In this document: piece by piece, positions 44,297 to 53,826 of the stretch
How positions within the stretch are numbered: the first letter of the stretch is position 1
Layout: each line of letters opens with the position of its first letter
Assembly (NCBI GenBank): GCA_028724885.1
Contig: JAQYTJ010000011.1
Span: 145,355-209,354, forward strand
Source of the DNA: Bacteroidales bacterium
Lineage (GTDB): Bacteria > Bacteroidota > Bacteroidia > Bacteroidales > UBA932
Direction: 5' to 3'
DNA: 64,000 nt
Notes under the pieces: model-generated
The model's database searches: none
Told to the model about the DNA's origin: nothing
The model's input: the letters and a program-made list of their open reading frames with translations, nothing else
Made by a program: the position numbers and the translations under genes

Positions 44297-46309
44297 ATGG
44301 ACTGCATGCACAAATTTTTCATCTGCAGTTTATTGCTCTTGGCCACTTGCACCTCTTATGCTGAAGGCATCAATGCAAGGATGAGCATTAAAAGGCCAGG
44401 TAATGAAAGCAAGTCTTTCCAGCTTCACGAAGAAGCTGGAAGGCTTGTATTTTCAGAAAGAGAGGCCCCCGTCACCATCACGAAACAGGAATACGATGAA
44501 AATGGCGACAAGGTCTTCAAAGTAGCACTGACTGCCAGCAAGACTATTTATTTCAATATAGGATTCGAGACAGAGACTGGATTCGAAACCAAGGACTGCG
44601 ACTTCTACATTCCAGGCTTCTGGTACCACAAGAATCTTCGGTCACCTAAGGAGGCACCATCCTTCCACACTTCCTCCAGCTGGAATTTCAGAGAAGACAG
44701 ATTTTCCTCCCCGATGGTTGGGGCATATGATTCTGCGTCCGGTAAGGCACTTACTGTGTTTCATGAGATAGACGGACACGATGATGCCCTTACTACAGCA
44801 ATGAATGGAGAGGTGATTCTTGATGGAAAAACATCCCTCGGCTACCTTGGATTCGACAATGAGACAGGCAAGGCGAAATTAACTTTCGGTTATCCCTACA
44901 TTGAGACTCCTCGCCGATATATTCGCAAACTTTCGCTGGCAGAGCCTGTTTGGGCGTTTGCGAAACTGGGAAAAGGAGAAACTATCTCACTCGTCTGGAG
45001 AATACGGAAGGAAGAGGCCAAATCCTACGGAGATTTCGTGGCCAACTCGTGGCGGTACTGTTTCGATAGGCTGGGCACTGAACCGATTGATCCGCTGCAC
45101 TCTCCAGAAGAGATGAAAGCACAGCTTTCGAATTATTTCAGGGCATCGTACGTCGATAAGTATCCTCTGAAATACAATTCCGGAATATCCATACGCTGCG
45201 ATGACTGCAAGCCTTATTCTCAGGTTCAGCTTGGATTCTGCGGAAGAGTTCTGTTGAATGCCTTTAATGCAATCGAATATGGTGAAGAAACAAGTCAGCC
45301 AGACCTCGTTAAAATTGGGAACAGCATTTTCGACAGTTTTCTAGAGCATGGTTTCACTCCAGCTGGTTATTTCTTTGACGAGCTCGATTTCAAAGATGGA
45401 TTTCCTGCCGCAGACAAAATTGCCCACTCAATCAGGATCCAGTCCGAAGCTATTTACGCAACGCTTCATTATCTTGATTATGAAAAGAGCCATGGCCGGA
45501 ATCATCCAGAATGGGAAAAGAGGATCGTGAGGCTCCTGGACAATTTACTAACCCTGCAGAAAGCAGATGGGAGTTTTGCCAGGAAATTCCATGACGACAA
45601 CTCTGACATAGACTCTTCTGGCGGGAGTACTTCTTCGGCAACTTCCACCCTTGTGATGGGCTACAAATATTTTAAAGACAAGAAATATCTCACAGCAGCA
45701 CAAAGGACAGCCGAATACATTGAATCTAACATCATCGCGAAAAGCGATTACTTTTCCTCAACGCTAGACGCCAATTGCGAAGATAAAGAGGCTGCTATCA
45801 GTGCAGTCACTGCGACATACTACTTGGCAATGGTATCGAAGAAGAAAGAAATGCAGCATTATGTCGATCTTTGCGAGAAGGCAGCCTATTTCGCATCATC
45901 TTGGTACTATCTATGGGATGTCCCTTTCGCCCAGGGACAGATGTTGGGAGACCTTGGCTTTAAGAGCCGTGGCTGGGGGAATGTCTCAGTCGAGAATAAT
46001 CACGTGGATGTCTTCGTCTTCGAATTTCCTCACATCCTATCATGGCTTAGGCAGACTACAGGAAATGAGTATTTCATGAGGCTGCATGATATCATCTATT
46101 CTTCTCTCGGGCAGCTTCTTCCTCAAGAAGGCAATCTTTGTGGAATAGGTGTGTCCGGATTCTACCCAGAAGTCGTCCAGCATACGACGTGGGATTATGG
46201 AAAGAATGGTAAAGGGTTTTACAATAATATTTTCGCTCCTGGCTGGACTGTGGCATCCCTTTGGGAGCTATATAGTCCTGACCGGACACAAAAATTTTTA
46301 AGCAAATGA
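44297..46309 (+). CDS. Secreted (alpha/alpha)-barrel-like protein, putative novel glycoside hydrolase
   Basis: Secreted protein of 670 residues that I cannot place in a named family. The start at 44297 gives the signal peptide MDCMHKFFICSLLLLATCTSYA. Residues 25-250 look like a beta-sandwich (KVFKVALTASKTIYFNIGFE, ETPRRYIRKLSLAEPVWAF). From about 290 on, helical repeats with DGSFARKFHDDNSD, SSATSTLVMGYKYFKDKKYL and ISAVTATYYLAMVSKK suggest an (alpha/alpha) toroid, as in many polysaccharide lyases and hydrolases. Acidic residues in FDELDFKDGF and in DVPFAQGQMLGDLGF are candidate catalytic sites. It lies between susD and two GH43 genes (stop overlaps the next ATG by 4 bp), so a glycan-cutting role is likely. 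Confidence 0.65.
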   Translation: MDCMHKFFICSLLLLATCTSYAEGINARMSIKRPGNESKSFQLHEEAGRLVFSEREAPVTITKQEYDENGDKVFKVALTASKTIYFNIGFETETGFETKDCDFYIPGFWYHKNLRSPKEAPSFHTSSSWNFREDRFSSPMVGAYDSASGKALTVFHEIDGHDDALTTAMNGEVILDGKTSLGYLGFDNETGKAKLTFGYPYIETPRRYIRKLSLAEPVWAFAKLGKGETISLVWRIRKEEAKSYGDFVANSWRYCFDRLGTEPIDPLHSPEEMKAQLSNYFRASYVDKYPLKYNSGISIRCDDCKPYSQVQLGFCGRVLLNAFNAIEYGEETSQPDLVKIGNSIFDSFLEHGFTPAGYFFDELDFKDGFPAADKIAHSIRIQSEAIYATLHYLDYEKSHGRNHPEWEKRIVRLLDNLLTLQKADGSFARKFHDDNSDIDSSGGSTSSATSTLVMGYKYFKDKKYLTAAQRTAEYIESNIIAKSDYFSSTLDANCEDKEAAISAVTATYYLAMVSKKKEMQHYVDLCEKAAYFASSWYYLWDVPFAQGQMLGDLGFKSRGWGNVSVENNHVDVFVFEFPHILSWLRQTTGNEYFMRLHDIIYSSLGQLLPQEGNLCGIGVSGFYPEVVQHTTWDYGKNGKGFYNNIFAPGWTVASLWELYSPDRTQKFLSK

Positions 46310-47310
46310 ACATGAACGATATTAAGAAGCTTATTATCCCTGTTGCAATCCTAGCTTCAATCATAAGCTGCAGTAGTAAAAAAACTAGCGATAATGATGA
46401 TGGGAAGAGCGAGGTCGTGCCAAAGGAATATATAAAATTAGCTGATCCGACGATCTACGAGAGCAGTGGGAAATATTACCTGTATGGGACTAGTCCCGAA
46501 TCCAATCTGGGATTTCTCGTATACATGTCCTCAGATCTAGAGAAATGGGAAGGACCTGATGGAAAGGCGGCCAATGGATACTGTCTGACTAAAGATTCCG
46601 TGTGGGGCACGGAAGGCTTCTGGGCGCCTCAGGTGATAAGCTACCATGGAAAAACATGCATGATTTACGTAGCTAACGAGCAGCTCGCCGTTGCCTATTC
46701 AGACTCTCCGCTAGGGATATTCACGCAAGACGTCAAGGCACAGATTCCTGCATCTATGAAGGAAATAGATCCCTTCCTTTATTTCGAGAATGGGAAAACC
46801 TATATGTACCATATAAGGCTGAACCAAGGTAACCAAATCTGGGTAGCGGAAATGAGCGATGACCTCTCCTCTATGAAGGAAGAAACGGCGAAACTCTGCA
46901 TAAAAGCGACCGAGTCCTGGGAGAACACATCCAATGCATCTTGGCCAGTCACAGAAGGTCCAACTGTCGTAAAAGAGGGAGGGAAATATTTCCTGTTTTA
47001 CTCTGCGAACGACTACAGGAGCCAGGATTATTGCGTGGGGGTCGCCACATCAGATTCACCTGTCGGACCTTGGACGAAACAGCCAGAGCCTATCATTTCC
47101 AAATCGAACATAGGCCAGAACGGAACCGGCCACGGAGACCTATTCAAGGATGCCGATGGCAACTGGCAATACGTATTCCACACACATGGGAGCGTAAATT
47201 CCGTACAGCCAAGGAAGACTGCGATAGTGCAGATCAAATTCGAGAATGGAAAAGCATCCATCGTGGACGGAACATTTCATTACCTGATGGCAGATGTGAA
47301 ATTTCAATAA
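46306..47310 (+). CDS. Glycoside hydrolase family 43 lipoprotein (first)
   Basis: Five-bladed propeller enzyme of 334 residues, lipobox SIISC (cysteine 22). The three catalytic acids are placed as in GH43: base D47 in LADPTIY, pKa modulator D155 in KEIDPFLYF, and acid E217 in VTEGPTVV. Blade repeats such as YYLYGTSPESN and KYFLFYSAND are visible. GH43 enzymes remove alpha-L-arabinofuranose or beta-xylose. Its start overlaps the stop of the preceding gene by 4 bp, indicating translational coupling in PUL2. Confidence 0.93.
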   Translation: MNMNDIKKLIIPVAILASIISCSSKKTSDNDDGKSEVVPKEYIKLADPTIYESSGKYYLYGTSPESNLGFLVYMSSDLEKWEGPDGKAANGYCLTKDSVWGTEGFWAPQVISYHGKTCMIYVANEQLAVAYSDSPLGIFTQDVKAQIPASMKEIDPFLYFENGKTYMYHIRLNQGNQIWVAEMSDDLSSMKEETAKLCIKATESWENTSNASWPVTEGPTVVKEGGKYFLFYSANDYRSQDYCVGVATSDSPVGPWTKQPEPIISKSNIGQNGTGHGDLFKDADGNWQYVFHTHGSVNSVQPRKTAIVQIKFENGKASIVDGTFHYLMADVKFQ

Positions 47311-47323
47311 ATTGATAGTCAAT

Positions 47324-48373
47324 ATGAAAGTAAAAGGATTTTTATTTATTATCGCAGCACTTGTGCCGCTTGCAGTCATCGCATCCTGCAATGGGAACAA
47401 TAAATCTTCAGGAAAAGATCTGGTCATGACTGCATATGCAAATCCTGTAATCAGTCATAACTGCCCGGACCCGACAGTCCTCGATGACAGGGCTCGCACT
47501 GGTTACTTCTACGCCTATTCCACATCGAACAAGAAGACAAACCTGCCTGTTTATCGTTCCAAGGACATGGTGACATGGGAGGCAGTAGGCGATGGCATGC
47601 CTTCGGACTGGAAGCCTAGGAGCGCAGGCGGAAGGCTCTGGGCTCCGGACATCAACTACGTGGATGGGAAATACATCCTTTACTATGCGATAGGAGTATG
47701 GGGCAATATGGAACTGAGTGCAAGTGGAGTTGCCACCTCGGACAAGCCTGAAGGGCCGTTCCAGGACAAGGGAATGGTCGTCTCGTACCAGAACACTGGC
47801 GTAGGCAATTCCATAGACCCGATGCTGTTCATAGATGAGGACGGGACTAAATACCTGTATTGGGGTAGTTTTGGAGAGACTTCAGGAATATGGGTGGTCA
47901 AACTCTCGGATGACGGGCTGTCCATAAAAGAAGGCGCAGTGCCAATTAAGCTTGGAGCGACCAATATGGAAGGATCTTACGTAATTAAACGTAACGGCTA
48001 TTACTACATGTTCAATTCGAAGGGCTCTTGCTGCGAGGGTTCAAGCAGCACGTACCACGTCGTTGTTTCCAGAAGCAAGAGTCCTGAAGGGCCTTTTGTC
48101 GGTCCTGATGGCAAATCATTGCTGGATTCCGACTATTCGAACATCATCCTTTCCTCCAGCCCAGACTCAACTTTCATCGGGCCGGGGCACGATGCCCAAA
48201 TCATCACCGATGACGCTGGTGAAGACTGGATGGCATATCATTCATACTGGAAGGGCAATGACTACAAAGGCCGCTGCATGCTCATAGACAAAATAGTCTG
48301 GGAAAACGGCTGGCCGCATTTCACCTCGCAATATCCAACCCTAAGCGGCGAAGGCCCTAAGTGGAAGAAATAA
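47324..48373 (+). CDS. Glycoside hydrolase family 43 lipoprotein (second, arabinanase-like)
   Basis: Second GH43 of PUL2, 349 residues, start at 47324 (MKVKGFLFIIAALVPLAVIAS), lipobox cysteine 22. Catalytic residues are D49 in NCPDPTV, D165 in NSIDPMLFID and E216 in TNMEGSYV. The patterns RLWAPDINYVDGKYILYYAIG and SIDPMLFIDEDG resemble endo-alpha-1,5-arabinanases and related exo enzymes. A conserved histidine region near the end (GPGHDAQIITD) also fits that group, where a His binds the bridging metal. With the first GH43 it suggests an arabinose-rich target. It is the last gene of PUL2, facing cca tail to tail. Confidence 0.93.
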   Translation: MKVKGFLFIIAALVPLAVIASCNGNNKSSGKDLVMTAYANPVISHNCPDPTVLDDRARTGYFYAYSTSNKKTNLPVYRSKDMVTWEAVGDGMPSDWKPRSAGGRLWAPDINYVDGKYILYYAIGVWGNMELSASGVATSDKPEGPFQDKGMVVSYQNTGVGNSIDPMLFIDEDGTKYLYWGSFGETSGIWVVKLSDDGLSIKEGAVPIKLGATNMEGSYVIKRNGYYYMFNSKGSCCEGSSSTYHVVVSRSKSPEGPFVGPDGKSLLDSDYSNIILSSSPDSTFIGPGHDAQIITDDAGEDWMAYHSYWKGNDYKGRCMLIDKIVWENGWPHFTSQYPTLSGEGPKWKK

Positions 48374-48382
48374 GGAATATGT

Positions 48383-49921
48383 TTATTGCAGGACTGGTTT
48401 CAGACCCAGTTCTGCAGCTTTTTCTCGCATCAAAGCGTCAGCAGCCTCGAAGGTGTTGTCGATTCTGCCGTCAAGGATGGCCTCTTTGACATATTCCTTT
48501 AATACACCGATTGTGTTGCATGGCCCGATGCCGAAGACTTCCATGACATGTTCGCCGGTGATAGGGTTCTTCCAATTGCGGATTTTGTCTTTTGCCTCAA
48601 CTTCGGCGAGCTTTGCCTTGACCAGTTCGAAATTGTTCTTGATGTGGGCGACTTTCAGCGGATTCTTAGACGTTATGTCTGCCCCACAGAGGAGCATGAG
48701 ATCATCAATCTCATTTCCAGCATCAAACAGGAGCCTGCGTACAGCAGAATCGGTAACCTCGTCATCCACCAAGGCTATGGGCCTGTGATGCAAGCTGACA
48801 AGTTTCTGGACATATTTCATCTTCTCGTTAAGAGGCATCTTCAGCCTTTTGAATATTCCAGGAACCATTTTCGCTCCTACAACTTCGTGGCCGTGAAAGG
48901 ACCAGCCCGTCTGGGCGTCGAAACGCTTGGTGGCCGGCTTGCCGATGTCGTGCAGCAGAGCAGCCCAGCGTAGCCAGACGTATGGCTGCGTCCGCACAGT
49001 CTCGATAAAGCCGTCGCCGTCCTCCTTAGGAATATAATCGTGCAGCAAGCCTTCCGCAATCTCCTTTGTCTCCTCAGCCGCGACATTGTCCAAGACCTGC
49101 ATGGTGTGAGAAAAGATCTCCTTGTGCCCTAGGCCATACAAGGTCTCGACTCCTTTCAATTTCAAAAGTTCCGGAAGTATGTATTCCAGCAGACCGGTTT
49201 CCTCCATCAGCCAGAATCCGATAGAAGGGACATCTGTCATCAACATTTTGTCAAGTTCCTCGACTATGCGCTCCTGGGACAGGATGGTCATCCTGTCTTT
49301 CATCTTTTTCATAGCCCTGAGGGCTTCGGGAACTATTTTAAAGGTGTGTTCAGGCGTACTCAGCTTCGTGGCAAAACGTATCGCTCGAAGCATTCTCAGC
49401 GGGTCGTCGCTGAAGGTTTGTTCCGGTTCCAGCGGCGTGCGGATTATGCCAGCTGCCAAGTCTCTTATTCCGCCGAATGGGTCGATGAGCGCTCCATAGT
49501 TTTCTTTCTGAAGACTGAAGGCCATCGCATTAATGGTGAAATCCCTGCGCTTCTGATCCTCTTCAAGAGTGCCCGTTTCAACGATAGGCTTGCGGGAATC
49601 TCTAGTATATGACTCTTTACGTGCTCCCACGAATTCTATCTCGGCTCCGTGGAATTTGAGCATTGCCGTGCCAAAATTCTTGAATATGGACACATTGCAG
49701 CGATGCCTCTCGCCCTTCTCGATGCTTTCTGCCACTGCCTTGGCAAGGTCTATCCCGCTGCCTTCCACCACGATGTCTATGTCATCGTTCTGCCTCCCCA
49801 GGAAGCAGTCCCTTACGTAACCGCCGATTACGAATGCTCTCACTCCCATTTTCTCCGCGACTGCCGACACGATGCCGAAAATAGGCCTATCAAGATATTG
49901 CGTTGTTATAGTCTCTGGCAT
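48383..49921 (-). CDS. cca: CCA tRNA nucleotidyltransferase/HD-domain protein
   Basis: Class II nucleotidyltransferase of 512 residues that adds CCA to tRNA 3' ends. The palm shows the GG and DxD motifs in FVIGGYVRDCFLGRQNDDIDIVV. RRDFTINAMAF, the DPFGG loop and DPLRMLRAIRFA (the nucleotide-selecting EDxxR-like segment) come next. A C-terminal HD domain (about 280-420) has SHTMQVLDN and WAALLHDIGKP. The tmRNA in this window lacks an encoded CCA, in keeping with a need for this enzyme. It starts 9 bp after the HsdR-N gene on the same strand. Confidence 0.95.
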   Translation of the reverse strand: MPETITTQYLDRPIFGIVSAVAEKMGVRAFVIGGYVRDCFLGRQNDDIDIVVEGSGIDLAKAVAESIEKGERHRCNVSIFKNFGTAMLKFHGAEIEFVGARKESYTRDSRKPIVETGTLEEDQKRRDFTINAMAFSLQKENYGALIDPFGGIRDLAAGIIRTPLEPEQTFSDDPLRMLRAIRFATKLSTPEHTFKIVPEALRAMKKMKDRMTILSQERIVEELDKMLMTDVPSIGFWLMEETGLLEYILPELLKLKGVETLYGLGHKEIFSHTMQVLDNVAAEETKEIAEGLLHDYIPKEDGDGFIETVRTQPYVWLRWAALLHDIGKPATKRFDAQTGWSFHGHEVVGAKMVPGIFKRLKMPLNEKMKYVQKLVSLHHRPIALVDDEVTDSAVRRLLFDAGNEIDDLMLLCGADITSKNPLKVAHIKNNFELVKAKLAEVEAKDKIRNWKNPITGEHVMEVFGIGPCNTIGVLKEYVKEAILDGRIDNTFEAADALMREKAAELGLKPVLQ

Positions 49922-49930
49922 TCAAAATAT

Positions 49931-50458
49931 TCATTTATCATTCTTATGCTCGACCTCTTGCCTCTTCCCTTGCCCCCCACTCTGCTGCATGGCTTCTCGC
50001 CTCTTCCCTTTCTCTCCTCTCTGCTGCATGGCCACCCAGTCTGGGAAAGCCTTCATCTGCTGGTAGGTCTCCCCCACCTTCTCGAAGCCAAAGGTTTTCC
50101 TTCCGTTCGTGATAGCTATATATCTAGAGCTCAGCACCATATTATATTTCAGCGCCTGTTCCAGCACCTCCCTCGTCATCTCTATGTCCTCCCGCTTGCA
50201 TTCAACCACCATCAGCGGTGCCGTGTCGCGGCCATACACCAATATATCCGCCCTGAAATCTTTCTGCCCGAATTTCATTGCCACCTCGCTCATCATCATA
50301 TAGGACGGCACCTTCACCTGCTCGCGAAGCACGCCGATGAACCATTGGCGCACCTTCTCTTCCGGCGTCAGAGCCACCATCTTTTTTCTCAGCGGATCCC
50401 AGATCTGTTCCATAGCGACAATTGCAGAAGCTATGGTCATCGGCCCTAGCTCCTGCAT
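49931..50458 (-). CDS. HsdR-N-type PD-(D/E)XK nuclease-like protein
   Basis: Protein of 175 residues with the N-terminal nuclease domain of type I restriction subunits but no helicase part and no hsdM or hsdS nearby. The PD-(D/E)XK motif is intact: D71 in FRADILVYG and E86-C-K88 in MVVECKRE. Preceding segments EEKVRQWFIGVL and MKFGQKDFRADI are typical of this stand-alone family, widespread in Bacteroidota. The last 33 residues are two copies of a 13-residue repeat and a charged tail. It is the last-but-one gene on its strand before cca. Function unknown; it could be a DNA-repair or defence nuclease. Confidence 0.88.
   Translation of the reverse strand: MQELGPMTIASAIVAMEQIWDPLRKKMVALTPEEKVRQWFIGVLREQVKVPSYMMMSEVAMKFGQKDFRADILVYGRDTAPLMVVECKREDIEMTREVLEQALKYNMVLSSRYIAITNGRKTFGFEKVGETYQQMKAFPDWVAMQQRGEKGKRREAMQQSGGQGKRQEVEHKNDK
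49955..50032 (-). repeat. Two 39-bp tandem repeats in the HsdR-N gene
   Basis: Units 49994-50032 and 49955-49993 encode AMQQRGEKGKRRE and AMQQSGGQGKRQE. The unit length is a multiple of three, so changes in number would keep the frame. Confidence 0.8.
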
Positions 50459-50483
50459 CGCAAAATTAATAAAAATATTAGTA

Positions 50484-52637
50484 TTACCTTGTTCCCGTGG
50501 TACTGATTACCAGTTCTCCCCAGTTCTGAAGTTCATCGTGCGATACGAACCAACCGTCTACCTGCCTGTCTCCGCTCCTTATTCCAGTGATTTTCCTTCC
50601 GTTACCTTCCCTCCTGATCGCAAACGACTTGCCATTCCCAAGACGGAAATTGACTTTTTCGAAAATTGGAACCGTCACAATGTACTCAGGGTCAGCAGGC
50701 GAATAGGTGTAAAGCCCGATCGCATTGAACACATACCATGAAGACATTTCTCCTGCATCGTCCATGCCTGCGTAAGCTAGGCCTTCCTTGCCCATTCCGT
50801 AATAATGGTTCATGAGGCTATCCAGAATCACCTGGGCTTTTTCCTGCTTCCCGATGAAGTAATATGTATACGGCACGCTATGGTCTGGCTGGTTTCCATG
50901 GCAGTAATTGCCTATGAAACCTGTCATATTGTAGGCTTCATAATTCCTCCATGGCTCGCTGAATAGGGAGTCAAGCTTCATTTCAACGGCTTCCTTGCTA
51001 GGATAAAGGGCTATCATGCCTTCTGGATCGTGAGGTGCGAAAAATAACGATTCCCATGCGTTCGCCTCGCGGAACATGTAAGCGTAGTATGGGTGATAAG
51101 GATCGAAATCCTTGATCCACGAACCATCCGCAATCTTTCCTCTCCAGAATCCTGTGCTTGGGTCGAAAAGATTTTTGTAGTTCATGGAATGCTCCCGCAG
51201 CAGCTTGTAATTCTTATCGTCTCTTAACTCTTTAGCAATCAAAGAGACAGCATAGTCATCGTAGGCATATTCTATTGTTTTTGTGACGGCAGCCTTATAC
51301 TCGTCCCAGATAGGAACATTCGTGGTGTCTTTCTCTGCTATCCATCCATTAGCAAGATATTCATCAAGATATGGCCTGCCGCCATTGCCGGGCAACGTAG
51401 CATTTTTTAGCATTAGCTCGTAGGCCTTCTCAAGGTCGAAATCTCTGATTCCCCTCAGCCATGCTCCCGCCACGAATGTAGATGCGTGGTCTCCGTGGAA
51501 GAAGCTTGGCATATAGCCGTTCCTCTTCTCGCCCATGTCAGTGATTGCCTTAATCACGTCTGAGGCAACATCTGGCCTGACCATTTCCAAGAGGACTAGC
51601 TTGTTGCGATAGTCATCCCAGAATGACGGCAGAGTATAGTAGTTGAAATCCGCCTTCACGACATCACCTTTCACGTCGGTATATTCTCCATTCACGTCAC
51701 TTCTTAGGCAAGGCCACAAAAATGCTCTGTAGAGAGTGGAATAGAACATATGCCTATCGTGGTCAGAACCTCCTTCGACTTTTATTGAAGATAGCAGGTC
51801 GTTCCACTGTACATCGGCTGCTTTTTCTATTTGGGCGAAGGACTTATCTCCAATCTCGGCTTTAAGGTTCTCTTTGGCGTTGTCGATGCTTACGAAGGAA
51901 AAGCCTATTCTTAACTCGAAAGGCTTGTTGTCCTTGCTTTTCGCGAAAGTCACGATGGCAACCTCGTGCTCTCCGTCTTTAATAGCCCGGATATCAGACA
52001 CTTTATAATTGCATTGGGCATAGAATCTTATATTTCCCTCTGCATCTTGGTTGCCAAAGAATGTATATTCACCATCCTTGTTGATGCTCCAATCTTTGAC
52101 CTTATTGTTCGTGCGCGAAACGTCCACGAGCATTTTTTTTTCATCCTCAGGTCTGAAAGTACATTTGTAATAGGCGCACCGCAGAGTCGTGGTCACTTCG
52201 ACGTTCACATTGTATTTCTCAAGGAAGACTTGATAATATCCTGGATGCGCCGACTCGTTGTCGTGGCTGTATGTGGACTCGTAGTTTTTTGCACCAACAT
52301 CGCCAGTGACAGGCAGGATTGGCAGATGAAGCAGGTTCCAATGGCCCTTTGACGTGTGAGCGAACCCATAGATGAATTTATCTTCGTACTGGTAACCGGA
52401 GCCGCTCCTAAAAGCTGTCACGGGAGTTGCCTGAATCATGGCATTCGGCAAGGTTGCCCCAGGGAAGGCCTCAGCACCCCAGGCTCGCTTAATTCCTTGC
52501 GGAGTGTAACCAAGGTCTTTTGACTCCCACAGAGTCGTAGTCCCTACGAAAGGGTTGACGTACTGCGTCAGCTTCTCACTATTCGAGCAAGCAGTGACGC
52601 ATAAGAAAACAATCGAAATTATTGACAATTTTTTCAT
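50484..52637 (-). CDS. Glycoside hydrolase family 92 alpha-mannosidase lipoprotein
   Basis: Calcium-dependent exo-alpha-mannosidase of 717 residues, lipobox CVTAC (cysteine 17). The N-terminal beta-sandwich starts with the typical YVNPFVGT and FPGATLPNAMIQATP. The (alpha/alpha)6 domain has FWDDYRNKLVLLEMVRPD and GYMPSFFHGDHASTF. The hallmark DDAGEMSSWYVFNAIGLY has D626-D627 as candidate catalytic residues, and GNQPDHSVPYTY is also characteristic. It trims mannose from the oligosaccharides made by GH76 or from N-glycans. Its start overlaps the GH76 stop by 4 bp, and it is the last gene of PUL3. Confidence 0.96.
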   Translation of the reverse strand: MKKLSIISIVFLCVTACSNSEKLTQYVNPFVGTTTLWESKDLGYTPQGIKRAWGAEAFPGATLPNAMIQATPVTAFRSGSGYQYEDKFIYGFAHTSKGHWNLLHLPILPVTGDVGAKNYESTYSHDNESAHPGYYQVFLEKYNVNVEVTTTLRCAYYKCTFRPEDEKKMLVDVSRTNNKVKDWSINKDGEYTFFGNQDAEGNIRFYAQCNYKVSDIRAIKDGEHEVAIVTFAKSKDNKPFELRIGFSFVSIDNAKENLKAEIGDKSFAQIEKAADVQWNDLLSSIKVEGGSDHDRHMFYSTLYRAFLWPCLRSDVNGEYTDVKGDVVKADFNYYTLPSFWDDYRNKLVLLEMVRPDVASDVIKAITDMGEKRNGYMPSFFHGDHASTFVAGAWLRGIRDFDLEKAYELMLKNATLPGNGGRPYLDEYLANGWIAEKDTTNVPIWDEYKAAVTKTIEYAYDDYAVSLIAKELRDDKNYKLLREHSMNYKNLFDPSTGFWRGKIADGSWIKDFDPYHPYYAYMFREANAWESLFFAPHDPEGMIALYPSKEAVEMKLDSLFSEPWRNYEAYNMTGFIGNYCHGNQPDHSVPYTYYFIGKQEKAQVILDSLMNHYYGMGKEGLAYAGMDDAGEMSSWYVFNAIGLYTYSPADPEYIVTVPIFEKVNFRLGNGKSFAIRREGNGRKITGIRSGDRQVDGWFVSHDELQNWGELVISTTGTR

Positions 52638-53758
52638 ATCATATCCTTATTTGCAAGCAAAGCAGTGCCCTCAATCAACATGCTGCCGCTTAGTTGTTCA
52701 GTCAGCCCAGTTGCAGATGCTGGGGCATTCCTCCAGTTCGTCCCGAAATAGACATGCTGCTTATTCGTTCCTGTGAGCCAGAGAGTTTCAGCATTAGCAT
52801 TGATGAATTGAAGATAGCGTTTTCTATTTACGGCATCCAACCTATCTTGCTGAATCAAATCGACGAAATAGCGGACGAATATTCCTTTGAATAAGCCGCC
52901 ATCGCCATTTCCTTCATCTTTAAGTATTGAATTATCTACGAGAACACTAATAGTGTAATCCGCTGCTTTCACAGCGTCATTCAGGTAAACTTTCTCTCCC
53001 ATTATTTTATAAAGTTCAACAGCAGAGCCAATAAAGGTGCCTTCGTTGTAAGTGAATATCCAGTCTTGAATCTCACCTGTATTCGAGTTTATGTTGTCAT
53101 ACACTTTTCCCGTAGAAGATTCAAAGAGTGTTTCTTTTTCCCAACTATATATTTTCAAAGCCCATTCTTTATTGCTCTCGTCCCCAAACTCTCGGAAAAG
53201 ACGTGCTGCCAGAATGCAAGCAGGACCATTAGAGCAGGCATTCTTATTATACTCCATTCCCCTCTTCCAAGTGATTCCGCCTCCAGCGTTATCATTCCAC
53301 CCTTCTTTAATCCAATCCCAAATCTGCAAGGCTGCCTCCTTGAATTTCGCGTCATTCGTTGCTTGGTAGCATCTTAGCATAGCAAGAGCATTCCATTCCA
53401 TATCATCATAATACTCATTCCAGAAAGAGCCACCATTCTTTGCCTTTACTCCATCGTACCACTGATTGAAATACATCAGATACTTGCTATCCTTCGTACG
53501 ATTGTAGGCATCTATCAGCACATCAAGCGCGTGAGCCTGAGGCCAGTAATGAAAGGTCAAATTGCCATTGCTGTCATAATTAAAGTATTTAACTCCGGCA
53601 TTCCAGAAATTGGAGATTAAAGAGTTTGCCGTGCTATCTGCGGCGTTATTCCAGTTTACCTCACCCTTAGCGTCACCTCCATTTCCCTCACTATCGCCAT
53701 TACCGCAAGAGAACAGAAAAAAAGCAAATGCAGCTAGGAAATAAATATTTTTTTTCAT
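52634..53758 (-). CDS. Glycoside hydrolase family 76 endo-alpha-1,6-mannanase-like lipoprotein
   Basis: Surface enzyme of 374 residues, lipobox FLFSC (cysteine 18) followed by an acidic/glycine-rich tail (GNGDSEGNGGDAKGE), which resembles the lipoprotein export signal for the cell surface. The (alpha/alpha)6 fold shows HYWPQAHALDVLIDAY, the catalytic pair D118-D119 in NEYYDDMEW, GGGITWKRG, NGPACILAARLF and FTYNEGTFIGS. GH76 enzymes cut the alpha-1,6-mannan backbone of yeast and fungal mannan. With GH92 next to it, alpha-mannan is the best substrate guess. Confidence 0.95.
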   Translation of the reverse strand: MKKNIYFLAAFAFFLFSCGNGDSEGNGGDAKGEVNWNNAADSTANSLISNFWNAGVKYFNYDSNGNLTFHYWPQAHALDVLIDAYNRTKDSKYLMYFNQWYDGVKAKNGGSFWNEYYDDMEWNALAMLRCYQATNDAKFKEAALQIWDWIKEGWNDNAGGGITWKRGMEYNKNACSNGPACILAARLFREFGDESNKEWALKIYSWEKETLFESSTGKVYDNINSNTGEIQDWIFTYNEGTFIGSAVELYKIMGEKVYLNDAVKAADYTISVLVDNSILKDEGNGDGGLFKGIFVRYFVDLIQQDRLDAVNRKRYLQFINANAETLWLTGTNKQHVYFGTNWRNAPASATGLTEQLSGSMLIEGTALLANKDMI

Positions 53759-53826
53759 CTGCGACTAATAATTAAACTGTCGGGAATAAGGCATGTATCA
53801 CCACCTCCGGACATGCATTTCCAATT

